Shown here: piece by piece, positions 32,823 to 43,409 of the stretch
Numbering within the stretch: position 1 is the stretch's first letter
How the letters are laid out: every line of letters begins with the position of its first letter
DNA from: Gerris lacustris
Lineage: Eukaryota; Arthropoda; Insecta; Hemiptera; Gerridae
Length of the DNA: 64,000 nt
Reading direction: 5' to 3'
Assembly: GCA_951217055.1 (NCBI GenBank)
Contig: OX578286.1
Span: forward strand, 29,146,720-29,210,719
Notes under the pieces: model-generated
What the model was told of the DNA's origin: nothing
What the model saw: the letters and a program-made list of their open reading frames with translations, nothing else
The model's database searches: none
Translations under genes and position numbers: made by a program

Positions 32823-33732
32823 ATTTTTTCTTGTGGAGCATTGGTACGTCCGAACGGAATATCGGTCTGTATGTATTAAAATATTCCAATCCCATCGTTT
32901 CCACAAGAACGTAGTGCGTATTTTAATTCATTGTCACAGACGTTACCATCTTCTCATTATGAAATGCTAATAATATTAAAATTAAATTGTTGTTATGTGA
33001 TAGGATATTAGATTCTTGTCTTAACGAGTCGGATTATTTTAGCGTATGATGTTTTTTTGTTTTTCATAGATATATTTTAAAATAGATTTTGATTGTCCCG
33101 TACGTTACCTGTCAAGGACGTTACTTTTTAGAATTTTTTTGGGTAACGTATGTGACTAATTTATAATTATTTTATTTTCAAACGTGTTTCTTGTCATGAA
33201 TAATCAACATTTTATCACTACTTTTATATTTCTAGTTAAGTAGATATTCCGCTTTTTTTTTCATTAAGTTTGAATAAAGTTAATTTGGTAATACTTTTTG
33301 GCAATGTACCTCAATTAGTTTATCTACAAAGGAAAGGTTGCGATAAAAACAAGTCTGTTATTAAGTTTTTCTTTTTCATTGAAATTTTTATTATATTTTA
33401 TTTTTCGTATTTCCAAAAGAAAACATTTAACATTTTGGATGCATAGAAATCGCTTATAATTGCAGGAAAACATAATTAAATATTAAAGAGACCAGGGAGT
33501 ATCAAAAATGTAGAAATTTCTAACTTTTATTTTTTTATTTTCGGCATTTAGAAAAAGTCAAATGCCCAAATTTATTTGAAAACGACTCATTTTTATTCGA
33601 TTAATTTAATTGTCTATATAATATTTTCTATATACAAACATACCTTAGCATAAACCTAAGTTGAGGAATAAAGATATTTTTAAGCATATTATGTTATTAT
33701 TTCCCCGTTTTTAGGGTTTCGAGGTCGTCTTC
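32823..33732. other. AT-rich stretch, no gene seen
   Basis: Short open frames only (for example 32823-32970) with no recognisable similarity. No repeat shared with the rest of the window was noticed. Confidence 0.4.
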
Positions 33733-33865
33733 TAGGTCGGGAGATATACTCCAAGATGTGACGGACGGACGGACTACCAAAAGCATAAGGGTTTCTAACC
33801 CTTATGCTTTTGGTAGTTCGTCCGTCCGTCGGTCCGTCGCATCTTGGAGTATATCTCCCGACCTA
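33733..33865. repeat. 133-bp inverted repeat
   Basis: The arms are about 65 bp around a TCT centre. TAGGTCGGGAGATATACTCC, then ACTACCAAAAGCATAAGGGT, are mirrored by ACCCTTATGCTTTTGGTAGT and GGAGTATATCTCCCGACCTA. Both arms include ACGGACGGAC-type tracts, and the outer right side runs into a core-like ACTTGAAATTTGGTATACAA. It is probably two copies of one repeat end, head to head. Confidence 0.85.
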
Positions 33866-34009
33866 CTGAAGCTATAGACTTGAAATTTGGTATACAAATT
33901 AAACTATTTTGCCCAAAAATAGAAAAACTATTGTGGACTTAAACACTCTAAATTTCTGCGATCTGCGATCAATTGCGAATAGATCGCAATATTTTATATT
34001 TTTTTTTAA

Positions 34010-34670
34010 TTTTCAAGTTGGGTATCATTTCAAAGGTATTGAAATGTAGATTACAAATATATATCGCATTTCCAAAATGGCGGCCATTTAACCCCCCAAA
34101 AAATTAAGACAAACCCAAAATGTACCCCCCTGCACTACCCCATTAGGATAGGTCCTAAAAATGGGCAAAAACACATAAATATATCTCTGTGGTCCAATGA
34201 AATTTCAGGGAGTTGGTCTAAAAAAAGTGAAATTTTAGAAATTTTAGGGGGCCGTAACTCGTAAGCCCCAAAATTTTTGTCATTTGAAAATTCGAAGTTA
34301 GGTATCATTATAAAGGGGTTGAAATTTCATTCACAAAAATATATCGTTTTTCAAAATGCCGGCCATTTTACCCCCCAAAAAATTAAAACAAAACGCAAAA
34401 AAATGTCCCCCCCTCCCGCTACCACATTAGGACAGGAGCTAAATATAAGGCAAAAATACAAAAATATGCATCTCTGTGGTCCAATGATATTTCCGGAAGT
34501 TAATATAAAAAAGTCCAATTTTAAAATTTTTAGGGGGCCGTAACTCGTGAGCCCAAAATTTTTGTCATTTGAAAATTCGAAGGTGGGTATCATTTTAAAG
34601 GTATTGAAATTTGGTTCACAATAATATATCGTTTTTCAAAATGGCGGCCATTTTACCCCTAAAATAACTA
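34010..34670 (+). repeat. Tandem repeat of about 283 bp, 2.3 copies
   Basis: GGTATCATT recurs at about 34021, 34301 and 34586. Each unit has a TATATCG motif, AAAATGGCGGCCATTTTACC (a short palindrome), CTCTGTGGTCCAATGA and GGGGGCCGTAACTCG. The units are diverged. The start of each unit is a variant of the dispersed GGGTATCAAATGAAAGG motif. Confidence 0.75.
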
Positions 34671-34899
34671 AATTAGTGCATACTACCGAAGATAGTAATG
34701 GATAATATGCACTCCTCGTTTCTTAAAAGTGAATTACTATACATATTTTTGATGAATGTTTTGATGAAGGATAATTTAGGTAAGAAAAGCGACATATTAC
34801 ATATTTTTGTTTAAAAAAAAAATAATAAAAATAAATAATAATAATGTACTTATGAATGCTTATGACCTGAGAAATCCTTTTAGTAACTTGCTGGTAAGT

Positions 34900-35388
34900 A
34901 CTTGACGGGATTTTTTAAATCTGTCAAAATTGATTTGATTTTTAACATGAATTAAAGTATCAAATTAGGAAAATTTAAAGAGCGCAGATGGTTGAAATTA
35001 ATCTGGCTACTTTTGACAAACCATCCAAATTTTATAAAAATCATATGTATCGGACTTGTACATTTGAAAGTACAGGTGTACAAAAAGTATGTTTGTGCGC
35101 ATGTGGAAGACAACATATGGGAGCAGAAGGTTGAAACTTATATGGGACAAACAATAGGCTAATTATGACCTACCATTTAAACTTTATTTAACTCGGAGAG
35201 TAGTTTTTAATATATGTTGGTTCACAAAACTTGAGAGACTGACCAACAGACAGATACGGAACCAATAATTTTCCCTGATGTCTGAAACGGATTTCTGTCT
35301 TGGATTTTTTTAAATCGGTGACAACAAATTGTTGTCTTCAAAACGGTCACATAGCTTCCTTTACCTTCGGTACACTTGGAAGCAACAA
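34900..35388 (-). repeat. Repeat family E, reverse copy
   Basis: From GATTTTTTAAATCTGTCAAA through GCGCAGATGGTTGAAATTAA, the ACCAACAGACAGATACGGAA tract and AAACGGTCACATAGCTTCC to a degenerate CTTCGGTACACTTGGAAGCA. A short insertion (AAAGTACAGGTGTAC) disrupts the middle. Confidence 0.75.
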
Positions 35389-35479
35389 TAGTAGGGGGTA
35401 TTTACGATCGTTGTTTAACGAGTTAAATGTTAGAAATTGAAGATTGGGAGGGACCTTGACCGGAAGGTGTGTTATAAGT

Positions 35480-35602
35480 CAGTGGTTCTTAACCGGGAGG
35501 GCCGCGGCCCCCCAGGGGGCCTCGAAAGGTAGTTAGGTACTAGGTATATTATATTTGAAGATTTTAAGGGGGCCGTGGTTACCAAAAGGTTAAGAACCAC
35601 TG
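35480..35602. mobile_element. 123-bp hAT-type MITE
   Basis: Perfect 15-bp inverted ends, CAGTGGTTCTTAACC and GGTTAAGAACCACTG, flanked by a perfect 8-bp duplication TTATAAGT (35472-35479 and 35603-35610). The interior is GC-rich (GGGCCGCGGCCCCCCAGGGG). The CAGTGGTTCT end is typical of Charlie-like hAT elements. The perfect duplication suggests little decay since insertion. Confidence 0.9.
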
Positions 35603-35984
35603 TTATAAGTTATAAGATAAATGTTACAGCTGGCGCTTTCACCGGCATGCACATGCTCTGCACATGCAGTTTTCAGAACTTTATTTTTCTCACCTATTTT
35701 TCTACCTGAATAATCTTTACCCGATTTAACATGTATCAAACTTCATTTTAATCCCTGAAAGTCGAATTAAATTTAAAAAGGACATAACTAGTTATTTGTT
35801 AAATCATTTAATTAACTAAACTGGCCTTAAGCTTATACAAATTTAAGTTTTTTCAAAATGAAAACACAGAAAAATTAAAAAGTGCTCGCCAAACAGACTA
35901 ACTCCGCTTTTAAAAAGCATTTAAAAAATGTTTAAATACTGTACAAATGTAATTAAAAGAATTTTGAGTCGATTTGATTTTTTA

Positions 35985-36498
35985 CTACGTTTTTATTAGC
36001 TTGCTTTCTTGTTTGTTTGTTTGTTTGTTTGTTTGTCCGGTACAAATCTGACAATCGATTTCTAACTAACTTCCCGAATAGCTAGACATTTGAAACTTTT
36101 AGCATAGCTCAGAACACGATGACAATGCATTATTTTAATACTTTTAGCCATCTTTCAGCAGAATTTAATTAGTTTTCAGCAAATTTTGCTGTGTGGAAAG
36201 TTAGTTCGGAAAAAATCTGCAATTTATTTTATTTGTTTTGACATATCCCATAGTATTTACACTCTTCATTTTGACGGGTTCCAAATTTGTGATTTTATAT
36301 TAAGAGGTAAACATTGAATGACAACAAAACAGTAAATATATCGATTATATTAGTTATCGATTATATTATTAATATTATTTCAAATATATCGATGGCACGG
36401 TTTAGTTTTGGTGTTGGGGAGTTCCTTTGTAAAAAGATTTGTCGTTTTATAGGTTTAAGATCAGCTCTCTAGATGGTTGTCATTTATGTGAAGTAATA
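35985..36498 (+). repeat. Repeat family L, copy 2 (split by a MITE)
   Basis: Most complete L copy: TTTTTATTAGCTTGCTTTCT, (TTTG)n, TCTTTCAGCAGAATTTAATT, TCTTCATTTTGACGGGTTCC, CGATGGCACGGTTTAG, and CTCTCTAGATGGTTGTCATT. It resumes after the MITE at 37053 and runs to about 37195. Confidence 0.8.
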
Positions 36499-37052
36499 GT
36501 CAGGGTGCCCATAGACAAAAAGTAACTTATACATACTCTTTCCACACCTTTTTGTATGGCTTGTTTAGGCAAAGTCTGACACTGTTTTCCTCTGTGACTT
36601 TCTTTAGTTTTGGGGCGTTTTTTTTTTATTTGAACCCTAAAATTTTGACGCGTCAGACTTGCAAATCGGAAAAAGTTCTGCGTCAGACAATATTAAAATC
36701 TTGATTTATAGGGTTCAAATAATGTATCTTGAGAAAATCAGCTGGTTATTAGTCATTAATTATTATTAGTTCATATTAATTAATATCCATTATTATTAAT
36801 TAACTGGCTGATTTTCTCAAGATACATTATTTGAACCCTATAAATCAACATTTTAATATTGTCTGACCCAGAACTTTTTCCGATTTTCTAGTCTGACGCG
36901 TCAAAATTTTAGGGTTCAAATAAAAAAAAAAACGCCCCAAAACTAAAAAAAATCACAGAGGAAAACGGTGTCAGATTTGGCCTAAACAAGCCATACAAAA
37001 AGGTTTGGAAAGAGTATGTATAAGTTACTTTTTTGCCTATGGGCACCCTGAC
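36499..37052. mobile_element. 554-bp foldback MITE with TA target
   Basis: Ends GTCAGGGTGCCCATAG and CTATGGGCACCCTGAC lie between TA dinucleotides (36497-36498 and 37053-37054). The two arms are about 250 bp and very similar, with a short AT-rich unpaired centre near 36775. The interrupted L repeat is continuous in the reversed copy at 55915-56425, which acts as an empty-site control. TA insertion suggests a Tc1/mariner-group transposase acting in trans. No coding sequence of its own. Confidence 0.85.
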
Positions 37053-37199
37053 TAAATTTGGTACTATTTTTTTTTTTTTTTTTCACTAACGACTAACATT
37101 ATATATTATGTAACAATAACAATTATATTATCAACATTACATACGGTTCAACAGAAAATTTAAAAACGTAGTATATAAAAAGTTCTTTTTATCTTGAAA

Positions 37200-37459
37200 T
37201 TATTAATTTTGGGATTCTCAGTTAATTATTTATGCAGAGAGAAAAAAAATCGGTACGATTAACTTGAAAGAAAAGCAGTGCATCAAATTTTAGAGCAAAA
37301 TTTAAGTCTTAATTTTTCCACAGGTTATAATTTTTCTTAACGTGTACAACAAATTTTATCCGTAACTGCCAAGCAGTTTAGGACAGACAAACATTTTTAT
37401 GAATAACACCTTTTTTAGGACTCAGGGAACCTTGAACCTGTAAATTCAATACAATGTTT

Positions 37460-37508
<49 letters not shown>

Positions 37509-37919
37509 CACGTTTACGAGAAAGTAAAAAACAGAACTATTAAATTATGATGGGGGAAAAAACATCAAATTAGTGAAATAAATAAAAAAAATTGAAGAAT
37601 AATTGTAATTATTTCTAATTAAAATTGGAAGAAACATCAATTAAAATCGGATTAGAAATTATTTATATCGTTTAATATAACGGGAATTAGAAAAATAAAA
37701 ACTTTTTCCAATTATTTTTTTAAGCTCCGAATAAAATTATTCCGTATTAAATTATCGCCGAACATTTACAAGTAGTAGTATAATTGATGGATACCTTAAT
37801 TTGTTTTTTTTCTTATCAAGTAGTACAAAAAAGAAATATAAAATGTAATTACATATTATTTTTCTGTAATTGGGGTATGAGTTAATTGGATTAATCGGTA
37901 TTTTCAAGGGCAGATTTAA
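37200..37919. other. AT-rich stretch with a D remnant and (TA)n
   Basis: 37320-37460 loosely resembles family D (CTCAGGGAACCTTGAACCTG, GGACAGACAAACATTTTT). (TA)n at 37463-37503 is followed by TACACGTTTACGAGAAAGT. The rest has no recognisable content. Confidence 0.4.
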
Positions 37920-38420
37920 TTGTTTGGCGGTGGTAAGGAGTGGGGGTAGTTCGAGATGGTTAGAAGAGTTGAAGAATAATTTGGTGTGATTACAGATGAT
38001 AAGAGGTTTGACTTGAGGTCAGAGGGGTTGTCTGATGTTTCCAAGTGGTCACAGGGGGATGAATGGGTTGGGAGGTGGTTGGAGGTCTTCATATATGGTT
38101 AGAGGGGTTGTTGGGTTCTAAGTGGTCACAGGGGGATGGAGGTGTTGACTTATGGTTAGAGGGGTTGTCAGCTTCTAAGTGGTCACAGGGGGATGAAGGT
38201 GTTTGGAGAAGGTTGGAGGTGGAGGTCTTCATATATGGTTAGAGGGGTTGTCAGCTTCTAAGTGGTCACAGGGGGATGAAGGTGTTGGGATGTGTTGAGA
38301 TGTGTTGGATGTGTTGGGAGGTGTTGGATGTGTTGAGTTATGGTTAGAGGGGTTGTCAGCTTCTAAGTGGTCACAGGGGGATGAAGGTGTTAAGAGGGGG
38401 TTGGAGGTGTTGACTTTGGT
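37920..38420 (+). repeat. G-rich irregular minisatellite
   Basis: Repeated GGTTAGAGGGGTTGTCAGC and TTCTAAGTGGTCACAGGGGG plus ATGAAGGTGTT modules, spaced unevenly (about 58-104 bp apart). Five copies of the CACAGGGGGATG block are present. The strand is G-rich, in contrast to its surroundings. No reading frame is maintained. Confidence 0.8.
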
Positions 38421-38840
38421 TAGAGGGATTGAGAATGCACAACTTAAGTAGTTATTCTATTTCTTTTATCATGTAAGGAATTACATAGTGTTTAGATGCT
38501 ATGTTAACTTATGATGATTTAATGTATTGAACAATGTAAACAACTCATCTATTGTAAAAATTAAGTAGTAATTCTTAATCTTTTATCCTGTTAGATATTG
38601 TTAGTTTGTAATGTAGTGTTTAGATGCAACGTTACCTGATGATAATGTAATGCATTGAAATGTACATAGTAGACAACTCATCAAATCAGTTGCACAACTA
38701 AAGTATAATTTATTTTATTTATTAACAATTTAATTTATTTATTTTATTAACAAACATTGATTTTATCTAGTTCTCCATGCGGTTTATTTTTTAAAATGCG
38801 ATTACCTTCTTGTACAAAGCAAAGAAAATGAGAAAATCTT
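38421..38840 (+). repeat. Direct repeat pair of about 140 bp
   Basis: TAGTTATTCTATTTCTTTTA through AATGTAAACAACTCATC (38448-38555) resembles TAGTAATTCTTAATCTTTTA through GTAGACAACTCATCAAATC (38566-38690). Shared pieces include TAGTGTTTAGATGC and GATGATNTAATG. No gene seen. Confidence 0.5.
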
Positions 38841-38848
38841 AACGTCAG

Positions 38849-39200
38849 GTGTTTGTTTTGAGAAAATGTCTCAGCTGTTCTATGATATCTTTAAACATTG
38901 TTTTGAAAGTAAAACTGAAAAGTTTTCCTTTATATTACAAAGGACAAAGTGAAAACGTCTTTGAAACATCAATTAGACACAGACAGTCTGACGACATTTT
39001 CCACCCGCTTTCCCTCCAAGATAAGTCCAAGGCTTTTCATTTTGCTTTTGTAAAACTTTGTATAGGGAGCAAGACTCACGGAGACAATATCCCTTTTGAT
39101 ATTCTCAAACTTTCCTTCCAAAATATAGGACAAACTTACAAGTTTTTCCCCATGTTTTGTCCTAAGAAAATTGCCTAAATTCAGTCGGAACACCATTGGA
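38849..39200. repeat. Imperfect repeat of about 90-100 bp, open on both strands
   Basis: Three related blocks (about 38920, 39007 and 39110) of the form CTTTCCxTCCAAxATAxGxCAAxC. The minus strand reads LEGKFEN and LEGKRVEN at the repeated positions. Open frames of about 109 codons (+) and 79 codons (-) overlap. I do not recognise a protein. This is most likely a decayed repeat rather than a gene. Confidence 0.4.
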
Positions 39201-39217
39201 CTTTCCAATGGTTGTTT

Positions 39218-39828
39218 TGCTACCGAGCTTACCGTAGTTAACGGAATCTACAAGTTCTGAAGAACGAAAATATTTTATGTCTCCGATTTCAAAAATTTCA
39301 AGACAGAAATCCGTTTCAGACATCAGTGAACATTTTTGGTTCCGTGTCTGTCTGTCTATCGCTCAATATTTGCGAACCACCGTTTCTTAAAAACTTCACG
39401 TCCGATTTTAATGAAACTTAAATGGTAGGTCATAATTAGCCGGCTGTTAGTCCCACATAAGTTTCAACTATCTGCGCTCAGTTGTTTCTCTTCCACATGC
39501 GCACAAACATACATTTATTTACACCTATAGCTTCAAAAGTACTTATCTGATTTGTATAAAACTTTTACAGTTTATCGAAAGTTACCCATAGATAGCCCCA
39601 GATTTATATGAACCATCTGCGCTCTTTATCTTTTGCTAAATTAATAATTTAAATCATGTTATTAACAATTTAAATCATTAAATTAACAATTTAAACAATT
39701 TTGACAGATTAAAAAAAAACGGGGGGAAACAATTAAAAACATTAAAGACAACAATGGCTTGTAAAACCATAAAATCAATAATGTAGTGATAGGATACGAG
39801 GAAGTTATGTGTCATACCAATTGACACT
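39218..39828 (+). repeat. Repeat family E, nearly complete forward copy
   Basis: Left end TACCGAGCTTACCGTAGTTA (decayed), hairpin TTCTGAAGAACGAA, AAGACAGAAATCCGTTTCAG, the core TCCGATTTTAATGAAACTTA, CATGCGCACAAACATACATT, and a right end ATACGAGGAAGTTATGTGTC plus ATACCAATTGACAC. Compares well with the reversed copy at 48882-49472. Confidence 0.8.
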
Positions 39829-40074
39829 CTATTTTTGTTCACAACTGCAAATAAAAAAAATAAGAACCAAATTAGATCGTCTTCAGGTTTCTTCCAGACC
39901 ATCTTAAATTTTGTCAAATGTATTACTTACAATTTAACTTATTAAAGGTTTGTTCTCACAGGGAACGGACGTAACGACTTCAGTCTGTCTTAAAATAATA
40001 AGTAGAAAGGAATGCGGACAAGTCAAGACGGAAACAGTCGCAAGTCTGTGCGTACTGCGTTATTTTTGCTATAC

Positions 40075-40450
40075 AAGCTAACTGAAGGTAACGGAAGCTA
40101 TCATATCATTCTCAAGAACGTACATTTACATTTTCTTATATAAAGAGAAAGCATTTTGATGGCGCAAAAAATCGAGTTTTAAGATTTTGATGTATTAACT
40201 CAGGTCCCTTGAGTTTTATAATACATTTTTTAAAAAATGTCTGTCCGTCGCCTGTGCAAACGCGAGGAGCCTAAACTAATGGGCCATTTTTGACGAAATT
40301 TGGCATACATGTTCAGAAAAATTATACCCCGATGCAAAATCAAGAAATTAATTTTATCTTCAAAAAAATGATGACAACGTGACAAAGAAATATTTCTCGA
40401 AAAGTTTGCATTTTTGCTTCTGACTGACTGACTCACTCATCATTAAAATT
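40075..40450 (+). repeat. Repeat E end fragment joined to repeat D, copy 4
   Basis: 40075-40120 is an E left end (ACTGAAGGTAACGGAAGCTA). 40132-40400 is a reversed D copy (TTCTTATATAAAGAGAAAGC, TGTCTGTCCGTCGCCTGTGC, CGAAATTTGGCATACATGTT), truncated before its tRNA-like part. Confidence 0.65.
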
Positions 40451-40911
40451 ATAAGCAACTTCCAGAAAAGCTAGAAACTTTAAATTTGGTACACTTGTAA
40501 ATATAGCCGTGTAACGAAAAATCCAAGAAGTTGAAATAGCTTGTGTTCATTTTGAGGCAATCAAGAAGAAAAAGAAAATGGATACCTTAAACAAATTAAA
40601 AATGAGAGGAGTTCGGTGAACGTCACCTACTGTGCAAGAAATGCACTCCCACACTTGATCAATTAATTTAATTATTAATTTAAGAATAAGCAGGAGCAGG
40701 AGTTTTGATAACGAATCACTTTTTCTAACCCAAAAGATATAAAATTTTCTTGTTCAGCATTCTATCGTGTCCAGTGGGTATACACTTATACAGTGTGTAC
40801 TGCACACCCTAACTACCTCCGTGGTTTAACAGCAGGTTATGGGCCTGTTGCTTGGCTGCTGCGGCAAGGGGCCTGGCATGTTGCCTGTAGCTTGGACAAC
40901 TATTAGTAATA
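40451..40911. other. Stretch without recognised gene
   Basis: Includes a weak repeat core (40440-40500) and a GC-richer segment at 40770-40905 that has no clear reading frame. Confidence 0.4.
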
Positions 40912-41268
40912 GAGATTTTTCCCTTTTTATTCTTTTTCAGATTCATAGTAAATACAGTGTGGTATATACTACTGATGGAGCGACCCACTAACCCCTCATC
41001 ATGTAATAGATGATGAGGGTTTAGTAGGGTCGTTCAATTAGTAGTACATACTACTGATGGAGCGCCCCACTAACCCCTCATCATGTAATAGATGATGAGG
41101 GGTTAGTAGGGTCGTTCAATCAGTAGTATATACTACTGATGGAGCGACCCACTAACCCCTCATCATCTATTACATGATGAGGGGTTAGTAGGGTCGTTCA
41201 ATCAGTAGTATAAGTATACCACACTGTATTTACTATGAATCTAAAAAAGAATAAAAGGAAAAAATCTC
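40912..41268. repeat. Nested palindrome array: outer arms plus three 82-bp units
   Basis: Outer inverted arms (40912-40966 and 41213-41268) share GATTCATAGTAAATACAGTG and a T-rich edge. Between them stand three 82-bp units, each itself a palindrome: TACTACTGATGGAGCGACCC, ACTAACCCCTCATCAT, a 7-base loop, ATGATGAGGGGTTAGT, and ATCAGTAGTA. Units 1 and 2 have loop GTAATAG; unit 3 has its complement CTATTAC, as if that stem had flipped. No coding sequence. Confidence 0.9.
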
Positions 41269-41861
41269 ATGTTGAGAAGTTGTTAAAAGACTGTTAAGTT
41301 GAAAGTAAGGTCAAATAAATAAAAGGGAAAAAATGCAGTAAACAAGTTTAATATAAGGCCTCCAGATAGCTCTGCCTGTATTCTTACATCCAATAATAAA
41401 CACCGGATATAACAATCCACCGTTATATCCACCGTTATGAAATAAAGTGTTTGATATACGGGCCATCTTACACGAGGGATAGGGGTGTGAGATAAGGCAG
41501 TAAACTCATAGCAAAGGATAATATGCGGCACCCGCATGTTGCTTCTATATAATGCCTCTAATATTGCTTTTTTCCCCTCTTTCACAGCCAATATTCTTAC
41601 GCACTTGTGTGCCTCATATTAAATACAATCTAACGACAGTTTCACCTAATATTTGATCTCTTATAGTCACTGTTTTCATCAATCGTTATTAAGTGGCAAA
41701 GAATTTACGACTAAACCCAATATACACGCAATGTGTCTTCATTAAGAGTAAACTTCTATTTTATATTCATTTTGTTTTTATTTTGGCTTTCTTAGCTGAT
41801 TGTTTCGTCATTTGTCAATAGCTATGAATGCACGTCTAAACCTAATATAGGTACACGCAAT
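41269..41861. other. AT-rich stretch, no gene seen
   Basis: Minus-strand open frame at 41283-41591 is not recognisable as a protein. TTAAGTGGCAAAGAATTTAC and a repeated CTAAACC(C/T)AATAT motif (41712 and 41837) are the only local features. Confidence 0.35.
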
Positions 41862-41954
41862 GATTTTCGTGTTTTTTTACTTTTCCTCACCTATGGTAGA
41901 AAAAGATATATTTTACCCAAATTGTTTTTTCGGGATTTCAACTGAATTATCTTT

Positions 41955-42510
41955 TTAATAGTACATTACACGTCGAGTGCGGAAAGTAGCATTTTGCATG
42001 CGAGTGTGGAGTTTGCACCCGAGCGATAGCGAGGGTAGTAAAACCACACTCGCAATGCAAAATGCCGTTTCCGCACGAGTTGCGTACCGTACTTTATCTA
42101 CGATTGTTAGATTTAAATAATAAGTACAGAAAAAAATAAACTTGCTGTATGTAAGTTCATCACTCTCTTGATAAACATGCGGCATTAATTCTTGAGTTGT
42201 ATTTTTTACCGAATTAATTATTTCTGGAGGAGTATTATTCTCCACATTTTCGTCAAAGTCCCTTGATTCACTAATTGTTTTTCACTAAAAACTCGATAGT
42301 AAAAGAACGGCAAATTAGTTTTGAAATGTAAACAAACTCGCTAATCGTGTATAAAGCTGAAGAATTCCTCTTCTTTATCGCCCTAGAGTGGTAAAGAAGA
42401 GGAATTCTTCAGAACTATGAGACGCGCATGCGCAATGAATACAATTACGTAAAGAATCACTTTCTACGCATCTAAACAGACATACAATGTTTATATTTCG
42501 TATCAATCGT
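41955..42510 (-). mobile_element. Element J, copy 1
   Basis: On the minus strand it runs from CGAAATATAAACATTGTATG through a leader, a short coding stretch and a foldback of about 130 bp (GTGCGGAAAGTAGCATTTTG against CAAAATGCCGTTTCCGCACG). The second copy is at 56955-58055. It is inserted in family K. The leader has an added hairpin, GAAGAATTCCTCTTCTTTA with its complement (about 42358-42408), that copy 2 lacks. Confidence 0.75.
42140..42290 (-). pseudogene. N-terminal fragment, maybe Crypton-like recombinase (J1)
   Basis: Reads ENNTPPEIINSVKNTTQELM then a YQESDELTYSKF-like stretch. It aligns with copy 2 (57181-57318), which starts with ATG where this copy has ATT. The pattern of a Leu/Met-Pro followed by a Tyr-Glu-Leu-x-Tyr-x-x-Phe helix resembles the N-terminus of the tyrosine-recombinase-like proteins common in arthropod genomes; that is recognition from memory and needs a search. 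The apparent protein similarity further on follows the foldback DNA and is not evidence of coding. Confidence 0.4.
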
Positions 42511-42782
42511 GGATAAAAAGTATGAGTGTATGTATGTGGGTTATCATCGTAGCGCCTAGGGCATTTAACCTAGAGAGTCGAAACTTGGCAGAAAAATCAA
42601 TCTTTACTTCTAGTTGTGCCATCCGGAAAATCAGCATCATCCGCCATCTTGAACCCAGTTTTCTAAATTAGCAAAAATTTTAAAAAATTGAAAAGTGGTC
42701 CGATCGAGTTGAAATTTTGAACAAAAATTGTTCCTCTCTGCATGACAAACAAATCCACCAAATTAAGGATTAAAAAAAAAAA

Positions 42783-43408
42783 TCGGTCCGAGACAACTCA
42801 GACAAACTTTCTCATATACAAGCTCATAATTATTTAGCCAATGTTTTCCATTTATTAGTTTTTGTAAGTGCGTTTAATTATTATTGAAAATTATATCAAA
42901 ATTTACCATAAAAATAACTTCTCCAGGGCGGGGAATCGAACCCGGGATCTCTCCGTCCACGTTTTTAGCTATTTTCTCAGGAACTAGATTTTTCCCGGGA
43001 AAACTGCTTATATCGTTGGATCCGTATTTAAATGGACTACATTTTAGAATTTTTTAATCAAAATCGTCGGAACCGTTTTCGAGAAATAATTTTTTTTCAC
43101 GTTTTTTCAGAGTTTTTTGGGGGTTGCGCCCCCAAATTTGGAGCTAAAATTCATTTCTCGATTTCGCCTCGGGGTATGATTTTTCTGAACATGTATGCCA
43201 AATTTCGTCAAAATCGGCTCAGTAGTTTTGGCTCCAGGCGTCTGCACAGACAGACGACAGACGACAGACGACAGACGACAGACGACGGACAGACATTTTT
43301 TAAAAACCACTTTTTTGGACTCAGGGGACCTCAAAACGTGTAAATCCATCAAAATCTCAAAATCGAATTTTCGCGCCATCACAATACTTTCTCTTTATAT
43401 GAGAAAGT
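42783..43408 (+). repeat. Repeat family D, copy 3 (best preserved)
   Basis: Begins TCGGTCCGAGACAACTCAGA and ends at the hairpin ACTTTCTCTTTATATGAGAA plus AGT. The tRNA-like motif GAATCGAACCCGGG is at about 42931, a GGGGGTTGCGCCCCC stem at about 43122, the core GCCAAATTTCGTCAAAATCG at 43197, and a (CAGACGA)n tract at 43250-43290. The start of TC and a terminal hairpin recall Helitron-type elements, but the canonical CTRR end is absent. Confidence 0.85.
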
Positions 43409-43409
43409 A

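Larger units (their letters stand above)
41862..42770 (+). repeat. Repeat family K, copy 1, split by element J
   Basis: 41862-41952 (TTTACTTTTCCTCACCTATG, CGGGATTTCAACTGAATTAT) and 42512-42770 (GTATGTATGTGGGTTATCAT, GCCATCTTGAACCCAGTTT, GATCGAGTTGAAATTTTGAA) are the two halves of the sequence that is continuous at 43560-44062. Element J sits between them. Confidence 0.75.

Noticed and set aside
40912..41268. CRISPR-like array
   Set aside because: The units are palindromes placed directly end to end with no unique spacers, in an evidently eukaryotic context.
41955..42245. A single 96-residue conserved protein in element J
   Set aside because: Only the first part has protein-like conservation; the rest translates a DNA foldback that is conserved as an inverted repeat.
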